Assembly (NCBI RefSeq): GCF_029867415.1 | Contig: NW_026704997.1 | Span: forward strand, 372,001 to 436,000 | From: Vicia villosa | Lineage: Eukaryota > Streptophyta > Magnoliopsida > Fabales > Fabaceae | Direction of reading: 5' to 3' | DNA: 64,000 bases | In this document: in pieces, positions 48,377 through 60,470 of the stretch | Position numbering within the stretch: the first letter of the stretch is position 1 | Layout: every line of letters begins with the position of its first letter | Program-made: the position numbers and the translations under genes | The notes under the pieces: model-generated | Told to the model about the DNA's origin: nothing | The model's input: the letters and a program-made list of their open reading frames with translations, nothing else | The model's database searches: none

Positions 48377-48839
48377 ATTTTTCAAAATACCACACATCAA
48401 ATTCAAACAAACTAAAAAATCAGTTAGGTTATCAAAAGATGTTTGGCAAAAGTGAAAGATATACTTAAATACTTTGCAGTCCCATTAAGTATATACTCTT
48501 GTTGGTTTAAATACACATGATGTATAATTTGGTCCATATTGCTTTGATTTTAGGTCCTAAAACATTTATGTCTTTGAAATACATTTACAAATAGTCCCTG
48601 GTCTAGGGACTGAAATTAATATTATCCACGTGAGACCAAAACAACACAAACCAAAAACAATTTTTTCTATTTTTTAGGGACAAAATTCAAAATCGGTGTA
48701 TGCTACGGGACTCACTCCATTAAAAAAACATCCTTACAGTGGGGATAGTTTGCTCTTTTGACAAGCAAAGTCCTCGAGTAAGTGGTGATGACCATACATT
48801 CAATATTGAAAAGTCGAAGAACAAAATTTTTAAAATAGC

Positions 48840-49156
48840 TTAAAATTAAAACTTACAAAGTCACTCCAAACCAAGCTTTCAATCCTTTGACAATACCGCC
48901 TAAAATTCCCGATTTTATTGTCTGCGTCAAAATAGTTAGGCTTATTAAATTGCATTCCAATGGTGAGGAACTTTAATGTCCAGAATGTAACTAAAACAAT
49001 GCTCAATCGGTTTATCGAATATCTTATATGCACCTTACCACATGCTTCTTTGATGCTTATTGAAGAATATAAACAAACATCCGCAAATTTGACACCTTCG
49101 AAGCCACATAGCCTTGTGGAGGTGTTTTCCGCTCCAACCCTACCAAATCCTGACAA
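48840..49156 (-). pseudogene. Open segment of unknown origin in Helitron B
   Basis: A 108-codon minus-strand open frame begins SGFGRVGAEN. A separate Gly/Arg-rich piece with GRGFGRGMSGRMDGGRGFG lies just upstream (about 49250-49330). They might be exons of one RGG-rich protein, but I cannot name it. Confidence 0.3.
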
Positions 49157-49769
49157 CTAAATAACCATTAGACATTAGTTCATAAACATATTATTTTTTA
49201 TCAAAAAATCAAATCACCATAAAAATATATAAAATTATGAATGAAAGAGAATCACCAAAACCACGCCCACCATCCATTCGTCCACTCATGCCCCTTCCAA
49301 AACCTCTACCAGGGCCAAAGTATAAACTCAAAAAATATACCTTATCAGACAGCACAACCTCGTTAATCAAATGTTTAAGGAGTATTGTTGCACAAATTGT
49401 TTTGTGATATCTGCAGATTCACTAATCCACTGTCATCAGTAGCATACAATATAATCAATATTGCTTTAAAAAACTGAATCATACCTAAAAGGATACAAAA
49501 GATTGCAAGAAACTCATTTATAAGAATTTAGTGACTAATAAATAAACTTCACTACTATCTGGTCAATACTTTCCCATAATACTTCCCATAACAGAGAAGA
49601 AAAACTCATCGTTGATTGAACAAGCAGTTGATTAGGACTTGAATATAAATCATTGCCAAATTCATTATAATCCAAAATATAAGGTTGTTCAGTGGTAAGA
49701 AGATATCAATTTCTAAGGGATTAAATATGAATTATTCTTACAAAACCAAATGAAAAAAAGGCTTACATA

Positions 49770-49858
49770 ATTCATGGTAGATGTATCATCTACTGGTAAG
49801 CTAATGTTCTCAGGTTCAGGTTCCACCACCTTATTTTTCACCTCTTGTCTACAGATAA
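49770..49858 (-). pseudogene. Exon-like fragment of unknown gene in Helitron B
   Basis: The minus strand encodes EVKNKVVEPEPENISLP followed by VDDTSTMNY and a GTAAGC donor-like site. No family recognised. Confidence 0.3.
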
Positions 49859-50124
49859 ACCCAACATTAAAAAATCAAAACACAATCATGAAACATAAAT
49901 ATGTTATTGAAGAAAACAATAATATAAATCGGAGGCTTCAACCCATTGTTAACCGAAACCCTAACTTTTTAGAGTCGAGCATCTTCTTCATTTTCATAGT
50001 TTTTTCGAATCCCTAATTTTTCATAGTCGTGCATCTTCTTCATTTTCTAAAATACCCAACTGAAATGACAATGCAATATTTTTTTTAATGAAAATGGAAT
50101 GCATGAGTTAAATCTGGTACATAC

Positions 50125-50230
50125 TGGAACCAAGGATGTCCTTGATGGTTTTGGCGGAGGGGGTGTTGTTGCCTCTGAGAACGGCGAGCAAGTATGCGGT
50201 TATCACCTTCACATTTTGCAACGACGTCTT
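50125..50230 (-). pseudogene. 60S acidic ribosomal protein P2, first-exon fragment in Helitron B
   Basis: The minus strand encodes VKVITAYLLAVL, then GNNTPSAKTIKDILGS, which matches the N-terminus of plant ribosomal stalk protein P2. The start codon position reads GTG instead of ATG. The segment ends at a canonical donor (A|GTATGT), so the intron border of the parent gene was captured too. No further P2 exons are seen downstream. A fragment, not a gene. Confidence 0.75.
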
Positions 50231-50594
50231 CAAATCAAATGCAAAAATATTGAAGTAACACAGAAAGAGTTATAGAGATTTTACGGGTTTTGCGTAAACG
50301 ATTTAGGGTTGATAAAATAGGTGGCAACAATGTTAGGTTTAGAGGGTAAAGGGAGACGAGAGAAAACTGAGAGAGAGATAGAATAAATGGGGGAGTAGCA
50401 TGTTTGGTGGAAATAAGTTTTTCAATTTAGACCAGTGAAAATAGAACACTTGGTGCAAGAAATCAGAAAAAGATGAAAAAGTGAAGGGTTATTTTGTTGG
50501 TCACCAAAATGTCCAATTTGTAGTGTAAATTATTTTCGAGGGAATGGCACTTTAGAGAGTTCGGCCAATATATTAGTAATGGGTAGATAGTAGA

Positions 50595-51202
50595 TGGTGT
50601 GTAGTTGAATGACTTGTTTTATTATATGTTAACTTGTTATAAGTCTATTTCTTTGCCTAACCAACTTAGGAGTATATTACAACTTGTTGTTGTGAGAGAT
50701 CCAACAACAAGTGGTTTCCTTAATTAAAATGGTTGAGTGAGTAAGATAGAGACATTCACTTGCCTAGCTTGCTTAAATATAAGGAGTTGCAACCATTGAG
50801 GATTTTAGAATACAAATAGACGCATATTAGGGTTATGAGTGAAGCTTAGAGATTTGTTCCCTTGCCCTTTATATGTATGTTTTGATGTTATATAGATACA
50901 CCACTTGATCACTCTGACCTCAAATGTCACACATATTCACTTCTAAAATATTAATGGATCATAGCTCAACTCAATCACTCTTGATATATCTTCACTCTTA
51001 ACTCTGCACTATTCTAAGATTTGTTTTACTTGAACACTAAATTTGACAACACCATTATTATTTCCCCCTCTGCTCATGTTTACTTTACAACTTCTTGTAT
51101 GAAAATCATTATGCTTAATACAATCTCTGTGGGATCGATACTTTTTCTTATCACTTGCTTCTAATTTGACTGTGTATAATTGCACGTACAAAAATTTAGC
51201 CC
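50595..51202. other. Intergenic, one short inverted repeat
   Basis: No gene. CTTGTTGTT (50683-50691) and AACAACAAG (50703-50711) form a perfect 9-bp inverted repeat with an 11-nt spacer. The rest is AT-rich and unremarkable. Confidence 0.5.
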
Positions 51203-52423
51203 ATCATTTTCATGGTGATCTACACAAAGAAATTTATTTGGAGCAACCGAATGGATTCCTAGAGAAGGAAAAAGAAGACTATGTTTGAAAAATGGTAAAA
51301 AAAAAAGTCTTTATGGTTTGAAACAAGCACCTCGCCAGTGATATCAAAAGTTCAACTCAGTGATGATTGAACATAGGTATAAGATGACCAAGACTGATAA
51401 TTGTGTGTTTTTCCGGAATTTCTCTGAAGGTGATTTCATTAATTTGTTGCTTTATGTGGATGATATGCTAATTGTTAGAAAAAATGTTTCAAGAATTAAA
51501 GAGTTGAAGAACATTTTGAGTTAATCTTTTTCTATGAAGGATTTAGGGGAGGCTCGAAAAATTCTTGGTATTGAAATTGTTCGAGATCGAAATGAGAAGA
51601 AGTTGTACTTGTTGCAAGAAAAGTTTATGGAGAAAGTCCTTTGGCATTTTAGTATGGATAAGGCTAAAGCGATGATCATTCCACTTGCTTCTCATTTCAA
51701 ACTTAGTCATAAACTATGTCCATCTACGAATGAAGAAAAGTTGAGTATGAAGAACATTCCGTATTCATCGACTGTTGGTAGTTTGATGTGTGCTATAGTT
51801 TGTACAAGACCCGATATTGCTCATGTTGTGGGAATGATAAGTCGTTATCTTTATGATATGGGAAAATATCATTGGGAGGCCGTGAAATGGGTGATGAGAT
51901 ATTTGTGTGGCACTTTGAATTTGAGAATAACTTTGGGATGCAACAAGCCTATGTTGGTTGGATATACAGATTCAGATTTGGCCATAAGCTTGGATGATAG
52001 AAAATCTACTTTGGGATAAATGGTGACTTTTGTCGGGGGAATCATGGCTTGGCAATTGAAGTTGCAAAAGTGTGTTGCACTCTCTACTACCAAAGCCAAG
52101 TTTATAGCCGCTGTGGAAGCTTCAAAAGAATTGTTATGGTTGAGGAAATTTGCAATGGAACTTGGTGTGAAACAAGAAAAGTATGTATTGTTTTGTGATA
52201 ATCAAAGTGCCATTCACTTATCGAAGAATTCCTTCTTTCACTCGAGGTAAAAGCGTATTGATGTTCGCTATTATTGGATTCGTGATGCATTAGATTCCAA
52301 TTTGATGGAGCTTAAGAAGATTCACACCGATGACAATGGTCAAGATATGTTGACAAAGGTGTTTCTTAAGGTAAAGTTTGAGTTTTGTCGTATGGACGCC
52401 AGATTGGTATTGCCTTCTAACTA
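51203..52423 (+). pseudogene. 5'-truncated copia pol (RT-RNase H), broken
   Basis: Homology starts abruptly inside reverse transcriptase (HGDLHKEIYLEQPNGF near 51207) and continues to the pol end. Landmarks are SLYGLKQAPRQ (about 51308), YVDD (51453-51464), MKDLGEA (51534), the VGSLM/CTRPDIAH stretch, and the RNase H signature GYTDSD (51960) to DNQSAIHLSKNS (about 52200). It is broken by a frameshift near 51300, stops near 51290, 51345 and 51522, and stops at 52017 and 52248. It belongs to a different copia group from the element at 5322 by its wording. Confidence 0.88.
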
Positions 52424-52439
52424 GTCGATCGAGGGAGTT

Positions 52440-53098
52440 TGTTGGGCTTTTCTCTCCTATTTGGAGTGGGCCAAATGGATGTAGGTTAGTTACCCATGTG
52501 TGTAAGCCTTTGTTGTTACCTAACAAAGAGAATTAGGTCATTCATTCATTGTGTGATAAAAACAACAAAAAAAGCTAGAGAGAAAACAATATTCTTGCAG
52601 CCCCATTTCTGCATAGAGCAGTTCTACGAAATCAGAACCTGCGCAAAATCCAACGGCCAGATCATCTTGAAAATTTGGCACAGTGTTCATGACTCATAGG
52701 AGCAAATTCTGAACGGTGGAGATTGAAGTCTGAGCTTTGTAAGTTAGTTTGTCGATTCAGTCTTTGAGGTTAGAATTTCTTGTTGTTTTTGGGTTGTTTT
52801 GTCTCTCTATGTTATTGTTGTATTCTAAGATTGATCGTAGATCTTGGTGATGTTTATGTATGCCTCTAACTAGTATTAAAGATAGCCTTACTTGTACCCA
52901 TTGTTGATTATAGTGGAGATTCTAAGTGGCCTACGAGTCCCGAGGTTTTTTACTCCTAGTTAACAGAGGTTTTCCACACTAAAATTGTGTTGTGTTGTTT
53001 GGTGTGTTTTTTTGTTGATTGTCTTTAAGTTGCATTTTATATTTGGGAGATTTTGTGTTGTTGGATTATTTCGTTGCGTTTGTGATTTTCTTCCAACA
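52440..53098 (+). repeat. 3' LTR of the truncated copia
   Basis: It directly follows the purine-rich GAGGGAGTT tract after the pol end. It starts TGTTGGGC and ends CTTCCAACA, so the ends form the inverted TGTTGG/CCAACA pair. 659 bp. No partner 5' LTR is in the window. Confidence 0.65.
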
Positions 53099-53243
53099 AT
53101 AATGAAGAAGGTTGTATTTGTTGTTGTTTTGCTCGTTAGTGAAACACAATTGAGGCGAGAGATCTACAAAGACTTTTGAGTAAAAATATGGAATGAGTGA
53201 AAATATGAAAGGAGGAAAAAAAAAACTAATACAACAAGAGGAG

Positions 53244-53421
53244 TGCTAGCAACACTCTCTTTTGAACACTCTCTCAAGCACTCACTTTCTTATTGGTTGA
53301 TACATGTGTGGGCCCCTCACTATGAAAATAGGTCCCACATAAAGTAGTAGGACCCACACATGTTTCAACCAATAAAAGAGAAAGTGTTTGAGAGAGTGTT
53401 CAAAAGAGAGTGTTGCTAGCA
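53244..53421. mobile_element. Palindromic MITE upstream of RER1
   Basis: The two halves are near-perfect inverted copies over about 80 bp: GCTAGCAACACTCTCTTTTG at the left and its complement at the right, around a short centre near 53330. No target duplication is clear. It lies about 500-600 bp before the RER1 5' UTR exon. Confidence 0.8.
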
Positions 53422-54321
53422 TTTCTCATACAATAAATGTATTAATAATTTATATCATCATATTAGTTAAAAAAATATTAATATAAGAATATTCAAAATT
53501 CATTTTTACTCTAACACTAGTGAGTTTTTTACCCTCCTAATTTTAAACCCCTTGTGAAGAAGTTTTTGAGGTCCACAAGACCACAATGGAGAAAAATTAA
53601 ATTTACGTATTTCATATTTAACTTATCAAGTTACTTCCCAAACGGGCAGTATTAGGTCACAACAACACTTAGTTATTATTATCCCACAGGCAGTATTACG
53701 TCACAACAAAACTTAGTTATACGACAGACGATATATCTGCCGTTCAAATTTCAGCACACAGCTCAATCACAAAACCATATTAAAATACCAAAACGACGTA
53801 GCATAATAACAAAAAAAAATCAAAATCAGAAGGAGGAGTAAAAAAACGCACACACAAATATTCGCATCTCTTGTAGATCTACTGCTAACCCTTCGGTTCC
53901 TCCCTTCATCAATTCTATCCTCTTCGATCTCCACCTCCGATCCGTCGTCGCAGGTCAGCTCATCTTCTCCGCTCTCACTTCTTTCTTCCTCTTCGTGTTT
54001 CCTCTTTCGTTTCCAAAATGTTAGGGTTTTTCAGATTTTACTAATTTCAACCCTAGATCTTGATTTCTACACCACCTTAAACCATGAAAACAACACCGGA
54101 TTCACTTTATTTTCTTATCATATTCATCATTTTTCATAAATCAAGCTTACGATTATTAAATCCTGAGATTCTAATTTCTCAACAGTATTTCTTGTTAATT
54201 TCGCTGTTTTAAATCTATTTAACCAAGGTTTTAAATATTGGTTAATTGCTGTAATTAGTGTTAATGTGAGTAGATTAGGGTTTTGACACGCGAGATTTTC
54301 TTTCTGCAGATTGTGAATTGA
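53422..54321 (+). promoter_or_regulatory. RER1 promoter and 5' UTR with leader intron
   Basis: A CT-rich leader (about 53870-53953) ends at CAG|GTCAGC. The intron runs 53954-54309 and ends TTTCTTTCTGCAG; a 12-bp second UTR piece precedes the ATG at 54322. A 5' UTR intron is common in constitutively expressed plant genes. The transcription start is not evident. Confidence 0.65.
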
Positions 54322-56303
54322 ATGGAAGGAACTGGAGGCAGCAGTGCCTCTGCTGCTGCTGCGCAACCTGTGAATCAACGGTTGCAGGAATTTTCGAAGC
54401 TATTTCAATATTATTTGGATAAATCTACGCCGCACTCGACGTATAGATGGATTGGGACTTTTGTTATTGCATCTATATATCTTTTGAGGGTTTTTTATAT
54501 TCAAGGATTTTACATTGTGTCTTATGGACTGGGAATCTATATGCTGAATCTGTTGATTGGGTTTCTCTCACCTTTGGTTGATCCTGAGATGGAGCCTTCT
54601 GATGGACCCTTGCTACCAACTAAAGGGTCGGATGAGTTCAAACCGTTCATCCGCCGACTTCCTGAGTTTAAGTTCTGGTAATTTACTTGTTTCGGATTTT
54701 ATTGTGTGCGTAGTATAATATAATATGTTGATTAGCTTAATAGCATACCATTTTTGCCGCTTGTTACTAAGTTTTAATATAACATTTTGAAATCATAGGT
54801 ATTTATTTGTGAGGAAGCTTTGATTTAATTTGGGATTCTTGTCTGTAGTTTCTAGCTTGCTGCTTCATTTCCTCTCTTGGATATTGGACCTTTTGTTTGG
54901 GAATTTGACATGTCGTAGCTTTTTTATGTTAATCTGACTATCATTTCTGAATTCCATTTTATAGATATAGCTAACACCTCCAATGTTCATGAAGCTTATG
55001 GGCCTGTTTGTTTAGATTAAAAAAAAGTTTTTTTACTTTATATTTTTAAAAATGATTTTTAGGAAAAATAATTTCAAAACAGGAAGTTATTTTTAACTTA
55101 TTTTTTATAAATTAAAAGACCAATTTTGACATCAACTTAATTATACATCGTTGAAGAAGCTGAAAAAATATGTAATACTGTAAAAATTATTATTTAAAAA
55201 AGCTGGAAAAATCATTTTTAAAACTAAAACAAGCGGGTCTTTTTGTAACTAATCATTTCATCACTTGCTCTCAGCTGCCAGTGCATTCAATGTAGCCAGT
55301 TAAAAAATGTTTCTCAAAAAACTTAATTTTCTAATCACATTATTTTCCATTGAACAAACTCTTGCCTCAACACCCTTTTGTATCATTAATAAGTATTTCA
55401 AATATGATTTTAGAAGCTTTAGAGTTTGATATGTCGCCCTGAAGACTAAGGAACATACCTGTTTAGTATTTATGCGAATCATTCAATTTGGTCGTTTCGG
55501 TTTATCATTTATTTCATGTTTCCAAAATTACTTTCCTTAACTGTCTCAGGGTTTCCTTGGAAAATTTCACACCTTCTAAGCTCTCAGTTTTAAGAATCCA
55601 AAAGTGTAAAATCTATAAGGGGAAGTTCTTACTTGGCACAGGTGTATATGTCATTACAATACTTGAGAACTGTTTTGTGGAACAAGTTTTGTTTCAATCA
55701 AGATTAAATGTTATGGCATGATAAGGGTATTTGTATTTAATTTTGGTGGTATGAATTGTTTTATTTAATTCAACTTTCTTGAAACAGAGTGGTGTTTGTG
55801 CATTCTTTTAAAAAAATTTCCAACGACTTGTGTAAATTTTGTACAACTATGATTTGCTAAAGCTGGCATGTTTACGTTTGGTAACATTTCATAGGTATCT
55901 CCATTCATATAAGAATGACGATTTGTATTATTTTTGTTATCATGGTTGCAGGTATTCTTTCACAAAAGCTTTCCTAATTGCATTTTTGATGACTTTCTTC
56001 TCTGTATTTGACGTTCCTGTATTCTGGCCAATATTACTCTGCTACTGGGTTGTTCTGTTTGTCCTTACAATGAGGCGCCAGATTGCACACATGATCAAAT
56101 ACAGATATATTCCATTCAACTTGGGAAAACAGGTTTTTACTTTTTATCCTTAGACTGTCTTTAATCATTTGCCCTGTGACAGAAGCAAGATTGTTTGGTC
56201 TGTATCAATTGCATGAAAGGTAAAGTCTGTTTGTTTTAACTTAATGCAGAAATACGGTGGGAAGAAATCTTCTGGAAGTAGCATTGGCTCTCGGGCAGAC
56301 TGA
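54322..56303 (+). CDS. RER1: RER1-type ER retrieval receptor
   Basis: RER1 is a Golgi membrane protein that returns escaped ER membrane proteins in COPI vesicles. Coding exons are 54322-54677, 55952-56132 and 56250-56303. Their lengths (356+181+54) give 196 residues, the usual size in plants. Splice sites are G|GTAATT...TTGCAG and CAG|GTTTTT...AATGCAG, and a tryptophan codon is split at the first junction. Four hydrophobic segments lie at about residues 44-60, 62-82, 125-141 and 143-159, in the W-shaped layout known for the family. The family hallmarks YYLDK, PHSTYRW, LPEFKFW and the [11 protein letters not shown] stretch are present. The C-terminus is polar (KYGGKKSSG...). The Ala/Ser-rich N-terminus is typical of plants. 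The 1.27-kb second intron holds a MITE. No defect is seen, so it is probably functional. It is the only intact host gene here. Confidence 0.95.
55001..55241. mobile_element. MITE-like insertion in RER1 intron
   Basis: The left end GGGCCTGTTTGTTT and the right end (GACCCGCTTGTTT read on the minus strand) are imperfect inverted repeats around an A/T-rich, fold-back-like body. This is a common plant MITE end type. The target duplication is not clear. It is far from both splice sites. Confidence 0.5.
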
Positions 56304-57120
56304 AGCTTTGCTGTGTCATGATTTGAAGAACACAGATCTCAAAGTTAGGTTTTGTGGGCATTCAGGGTACTTGTTTTTCCCTTTTATTTGAAGGAATTTG
56401 TAGTCAGAGTATTAAGGATGCCTATATGCAGTTACAGAAAGTATTCGTTTTATGGTTTTATGATACCAGAAGACATGCTAATGCTGGTAGTGAACTTCAT
56501 TGTTGATATAGTTTTAGATTTATTGCAATTTTAGTCTTGTATTGCCATTGGACAGATTCTCACAGAACCTTGATTTTTCTCCTACTCGGGATATTTCTAT
56601 ATTGCTTTTGAAGTTTCTGCATTAATGTTAGTATATTAGATTGACTATGGACTCTGTCAAATTACGCACAATTTTTCTTCTAAAGATATTTTTATTTTTG
56701 GGCAAATTAAGCATCATTTATCATATTATATTGACTATTGACTGTGTCAAATTAAGAACAATTTTTCTCCAAAATATATTTTTTATTTGTGGGCAATTGT
56801 CAATTTGTGGTGTTGCAGCTTTCGAAAACTGATGAGTTTTCAAACTGTACCCTACACATAATCCATTTAAGATAATAAAAATACATTAATAATTAATTTT
56901 TTTTAATTTTTTTTGAAACCATATAACTTTGGCTATTAAAAATTCAAAGTCTCTAATTTCATAATTTGCTATCTGATTTCATAATTTGGTAATGATGAAA
57001 CTTGGCTTTTAATCTCTATTTAGACTCGGAGTTTATAGTGCCGTTTTCGTGTTTGTATTCTGATAGTTATGATTTATTGTATTGTTGAATATTTTAATTC
57101 TGAAAGAATCTAATAAAAGT
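56304..57120 (+). other. RER1 3' UTR and downstream
   Basis: AATAAA signals lie at 56874 and 57112; which is used cannot be told. Two related stretches around TTGACTATGGACTCTGTCAAATTA (56641 and 56728, about 90 bp apart) are a diverged tandem duplication. Confidence 0.4.
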
Positions 57121-58849
57121 GTAGATGTTTTTTATGGCTATTTGATGTGCTTATATTATATGTGGAAGCTTTAAAAGTAAATTTTATATTTTTAAAAGTT
57201 GTTTCTCCTACTCATTCGCTCTCTTATTCATTCATTTTATTTTTCATTTTCTCTCCAAAAAGTTCCTAGTGCCGGTGAGTAAATCTTCATCTCCACTCTT
57301 TACTTTTTGCATAATCTGTGCTTGATTTTAAAAAATACTATGAATCAAAGTTCTTCCTCTGGGGTCTGTGGTGTTTTAATAGACAAACTTTAATCATAGA
57401 CAAAATTCTTCAAGTGAAATGAATGGAGACGAAAGAAGTATGATTTGAGAGGATTAAGGAGGATAAGAAAGCTTCATTTATGTAAGATGAGAATCAAAAT
57501 GTAGTATTGCCTAAGTCAATACAATCATGGGTTAAATATGTTTTATCATTATCTTTTGAAATTTGAAAAATTAAAACATATTCTTTTTATTTTAAAAAAT
57601 TCTAAAATTTAGTAAAGAAATATTTTATTGTATTCTAAACATGTATGAAAAATTATTCAAAAATTTAAAAGTTTAATGGTAATTAAACAGTTTTCTAAAT
57701 TTTAGAAAATAGTAAAGACTAAAATTGCATGCATGAAATTTTTGTAGAGATTAAAATATATTATTTTTTTAATAAGGACTAAAAATGAAAGTTGAAATAT
57801 TTATAAGGATAAAAAAAACATTTAGCCCTACACTCATTGGGATAAATTGATTTTTTATAAGTTCTTAAATAAATTATTCCCTTCCCCGAGTTAGACTTTT
57901 TAAGAGATACAAGTTACTTGATTGGTCAATTTAATTATAGGACATGTCAATACAATCAACTAAGCAGTAGCAACCATAACCGATCTAAATAACTTTGAAA
58001 CTAACATAACAACTTACTTACTTAACAAGTAACAAACTAACTCATTAACATTGAACCACATACAATGCCCCCCCTCATTCATAATTTTCAATAATTGGAT
58101 TTTCCTCAATGTCTTCAACATTGTATTCTTCAATAGTTTGATGAGAATGTTTGTTCATCGCAACAGTTTTAGAGTAATCAAGTTCAAACTTTTCTTTGTT
58201 TACTTAATGATGCAGTAAATATAACTTTATTTATATGTGCTTATTCTCAATATGACTCCCAGTGTGCATAGTCAAATTTATTGTTGATTTGCTTTCTATA
58301 AGTAGCTCAATTATTATAGTTTAAGTTATTTCAATTTCATTAATCATCAGTCCAATTCATAGTATTTGAGAGGATAAAAATAAAACAACAACTTCTAACT
58401 TCTTTGAACACCAAGAAAATGAAGCTTTACCTATGATGAACAAATAGCCTTTTTGTTCTTTCTGTAATCTTGATCTACACCCCCAATTTGAGTTTTAGAA
58501 GCTTAATGCTACAACTTTATTCTTTTTGTTTCTTCTTTGTATATTATCAAGATAATGTGATATCCATGGTTCATTTCATATTTCTTTGGATTCTCTTTGA
58601 AGCTCTCAACTGATATGTCTATGATTGCTCCATAAGCCAATTTACCAAACCAACACTTTCGCATAGATCAAACATGATATTGCATAAATAACTCAATAAT
58701 CTTATGATTTATTTGTATAAAGGAATATCCATTAAGTCTTCATCTCATTCTACATTGAGTTGAGTTTATCTCAATTGTCAATAGGCTTCAAAGTTGCACT
58801 AAAATTTAGAGAAATTCTTTATGCACCCATACACCTTCTTAGGAACCTA
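57121..58849. other. Gene-free, probable old element debris
   Basis: No gene. AATGAGGGGGGCATTGTATGTG on the minus strand (near 58060-58080) looks like a copia polypurine tract next to an LTR start. No pol sequence accompanies it, so this is only a hint. A/T-rich stretches with AGGGACTAAAA-like wording lie at 57540-57830. Confidence 0.3.
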
Positions 58850-58864
58850 TGGTGAAAACTCCAA

Positions 58865-58908
58865 ATATGCGAAGTCACATTTTTTTAGAAAAAAGTGACT
58901 TCGCATAT
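58865..58908. other. Long perfect hairpin
   Basis: ATATGCGAAGTCAC (58865-58878) and GTGACTTCGCATAT (58895-58908) are perfect inverted repeats, and the centre continues pairing as a T-run against an A-run. The GCATATGCATCTCTGAAG after it belongs to the palindromic motif family that surrounds the PMD-like genes. Confidence 0.8.
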
Positions 58909-59646
58909 GCATCTCTGAAGTAAATTGACTTGTTCAGAGAATGCAAACAGACACCCCCACTCTTGCCATTCTCTTCAAACACATAATACACCCCAAAACC
59001 CATTTTCTCCTAACACAACATTTAGGTTAAAAAGCTCCATTGAAGATTCTCAAGCTCCAAAAGTTCCATAAAAGCATTCACATTCATTCCAACTTATCCT
59101 AAAAGTTCAAAAAATTTAGTAAATTTTCTCTATTCATTACCTCTTCCTCAAACTTGTTATTAGGTTTGTTAGAATCTAGGACAATGTGTAGGTTGATGTT
59201 ATTGTAATTCAATGTTAGTGTTTGGATGTTAAAAGTTGAATTTTGGATAAGTTAGGACAAACAGTGGGAGCTTTGAAAAAGTATGTAACTCAAATAACAT
59301 GCACAAAAAAAAATCAAACCAATGGCTTGGAGTAAACTCCAAGGACTCCAGAATATCCATATAATAATAGTCAAAGTATTAAGGTCTTAGGTCAATAGTC
59401 CACCCCCCAGACTTAGGGTATAGTAACCAAAGTCCAAGTCCTTTATTAAACTTTTTATGGTTCAAGTTGAATATTAATGTATTAAGAACAAAATAGAAGT
59501 CCAAATGGACAAAAGAAAAAGTGCATAAGCTTAAACATAGGTCTAGATGGACAAAGGAAATATGAACATAAACATGATAATGATGAGAAATAGTACAATA
59601 AAGCATAAAATAGTAAACTCGGTCGTACTGCTCACGATGACATAAA

Positions 59647-60243
59647 CTGGACACCCTTCCGTGATTACCAGCATGTTGTCCCCTTCGACCACATCTGAGT
59701 ATATTTCAGATGGTTAGCATGTGGGACAAACACCATGGTCAGATATCTGCCAGAAAGGTGCACGAGACAACTTGGATGTGTGCAGTTGATACCTAGGTCT
59801 CCATCTGAGGCTGCTCCTGACACCATTATCCGCCAAGCTCTCACAGATATCTTTCAAGATTGGGAGCATCATTTGGTGCCAGAGGAATATCGGGCGATGC
59901 GGGCATTCCAGAGCTGGCACTGCGTAGATGGATATGTGACATGTTTTTTTTAAGTGTCACATCCTATCATGACACTTGATGCTCCTGAGCGTCCACCTAG
60001 GCCAACGCATGAGAAGCTCTAGGAGAATGAGCAAGTCGAGGATGAGCATGCCATTGATCTCCTGCCGATATGTCAACGGATACAGTTGATTGGGCAGGAG
60101 GCATTGGACCTAGAGATTATGCAATATGGCGGTGTAGAGGTGGTTGCCATAATGGAGAGGATTGTCAAAGAGTCGTCCAGTGCGACAGACTATAGGAGGT
60201 AGAGGAGGTCGCATGGGGTTAGAATTAAGCCTACTCAGTGGTA
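59647..60243 (+). pseudogene. PMD-like (plant mobile domain) element gene, broken
   Basis: The coding sense begins with NWTPFRDYQHV (about 59645), then a TGA stop at 59696. It continues RWLACGTNTMVRYLPERCTR and QLGCVQLIPR, then EDWEHHL-like wording (residues around 59850), and ends its first open part at 59951. After a frame change, a C-terminal part with SHPIMTLDAPERPPRPTHEK, a TAG, then a charged tail (RR-rich) runs to about 60243. This is the layout of the transposon-associated plant mobile domain (MAIN/MAIL1 relatives, often annotated as PP7 long-form homologs). At least three stops and one frameshift make it dead. The family role outside transposons is silencing and meristem maintenance, but that cannot be assumed here. 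Confidence 0.65.
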
Positions 60244-60470
60244 GCAGTACCCTATGTTTTATGACTTTTATTTAGAGTTGTAATATTTGTACATTTTGCA
60301 CTTTCATAACAGTCGTTGTACTGTATTTTGATACTTAATTTTATTTTACGTTGTTGTTATTTCTAAATCGTGTTATCGGATAAAAGGTATCAAATTTAGT
60401 TATTTTGTTTCTCCGATTTTAACAATGTAATTATGAAGTTTTTTTCAAAAATGGAAGACTCAGAGAAATT

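Larger units (their letters stand above)
48000..50594 (-). mobile_element. Helitron B, carrying host gene fragments
   Basis: On the minus strand it begins at 50594 with TCTACTATCTACCCATTACT, preceded by A as Helitrons require. It shares its first bases and the GCACCAAGTGTT segment with Helitron A. Inside are exon-like pieces of unrelated genes, described separately, including a preserved splice donor, so genomic DNA rather than cDNA was captured. I cannot find the 3' hairpin and CTAGT; the lower boundary near 48000 is a guess, and the end may be deleted. A GGGACTAAAAT-type repeat lies at about 48480-48720. Confidence 0.6.

Noticed and set aside
48960..49160. Plus-strand open frame of 66 codons opposite the minus-strand segment in Helitron B
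   Set aside because: It is a mirror of the minus-strand open segment, with no recognisable features. Neither strand could be identified with confidence.
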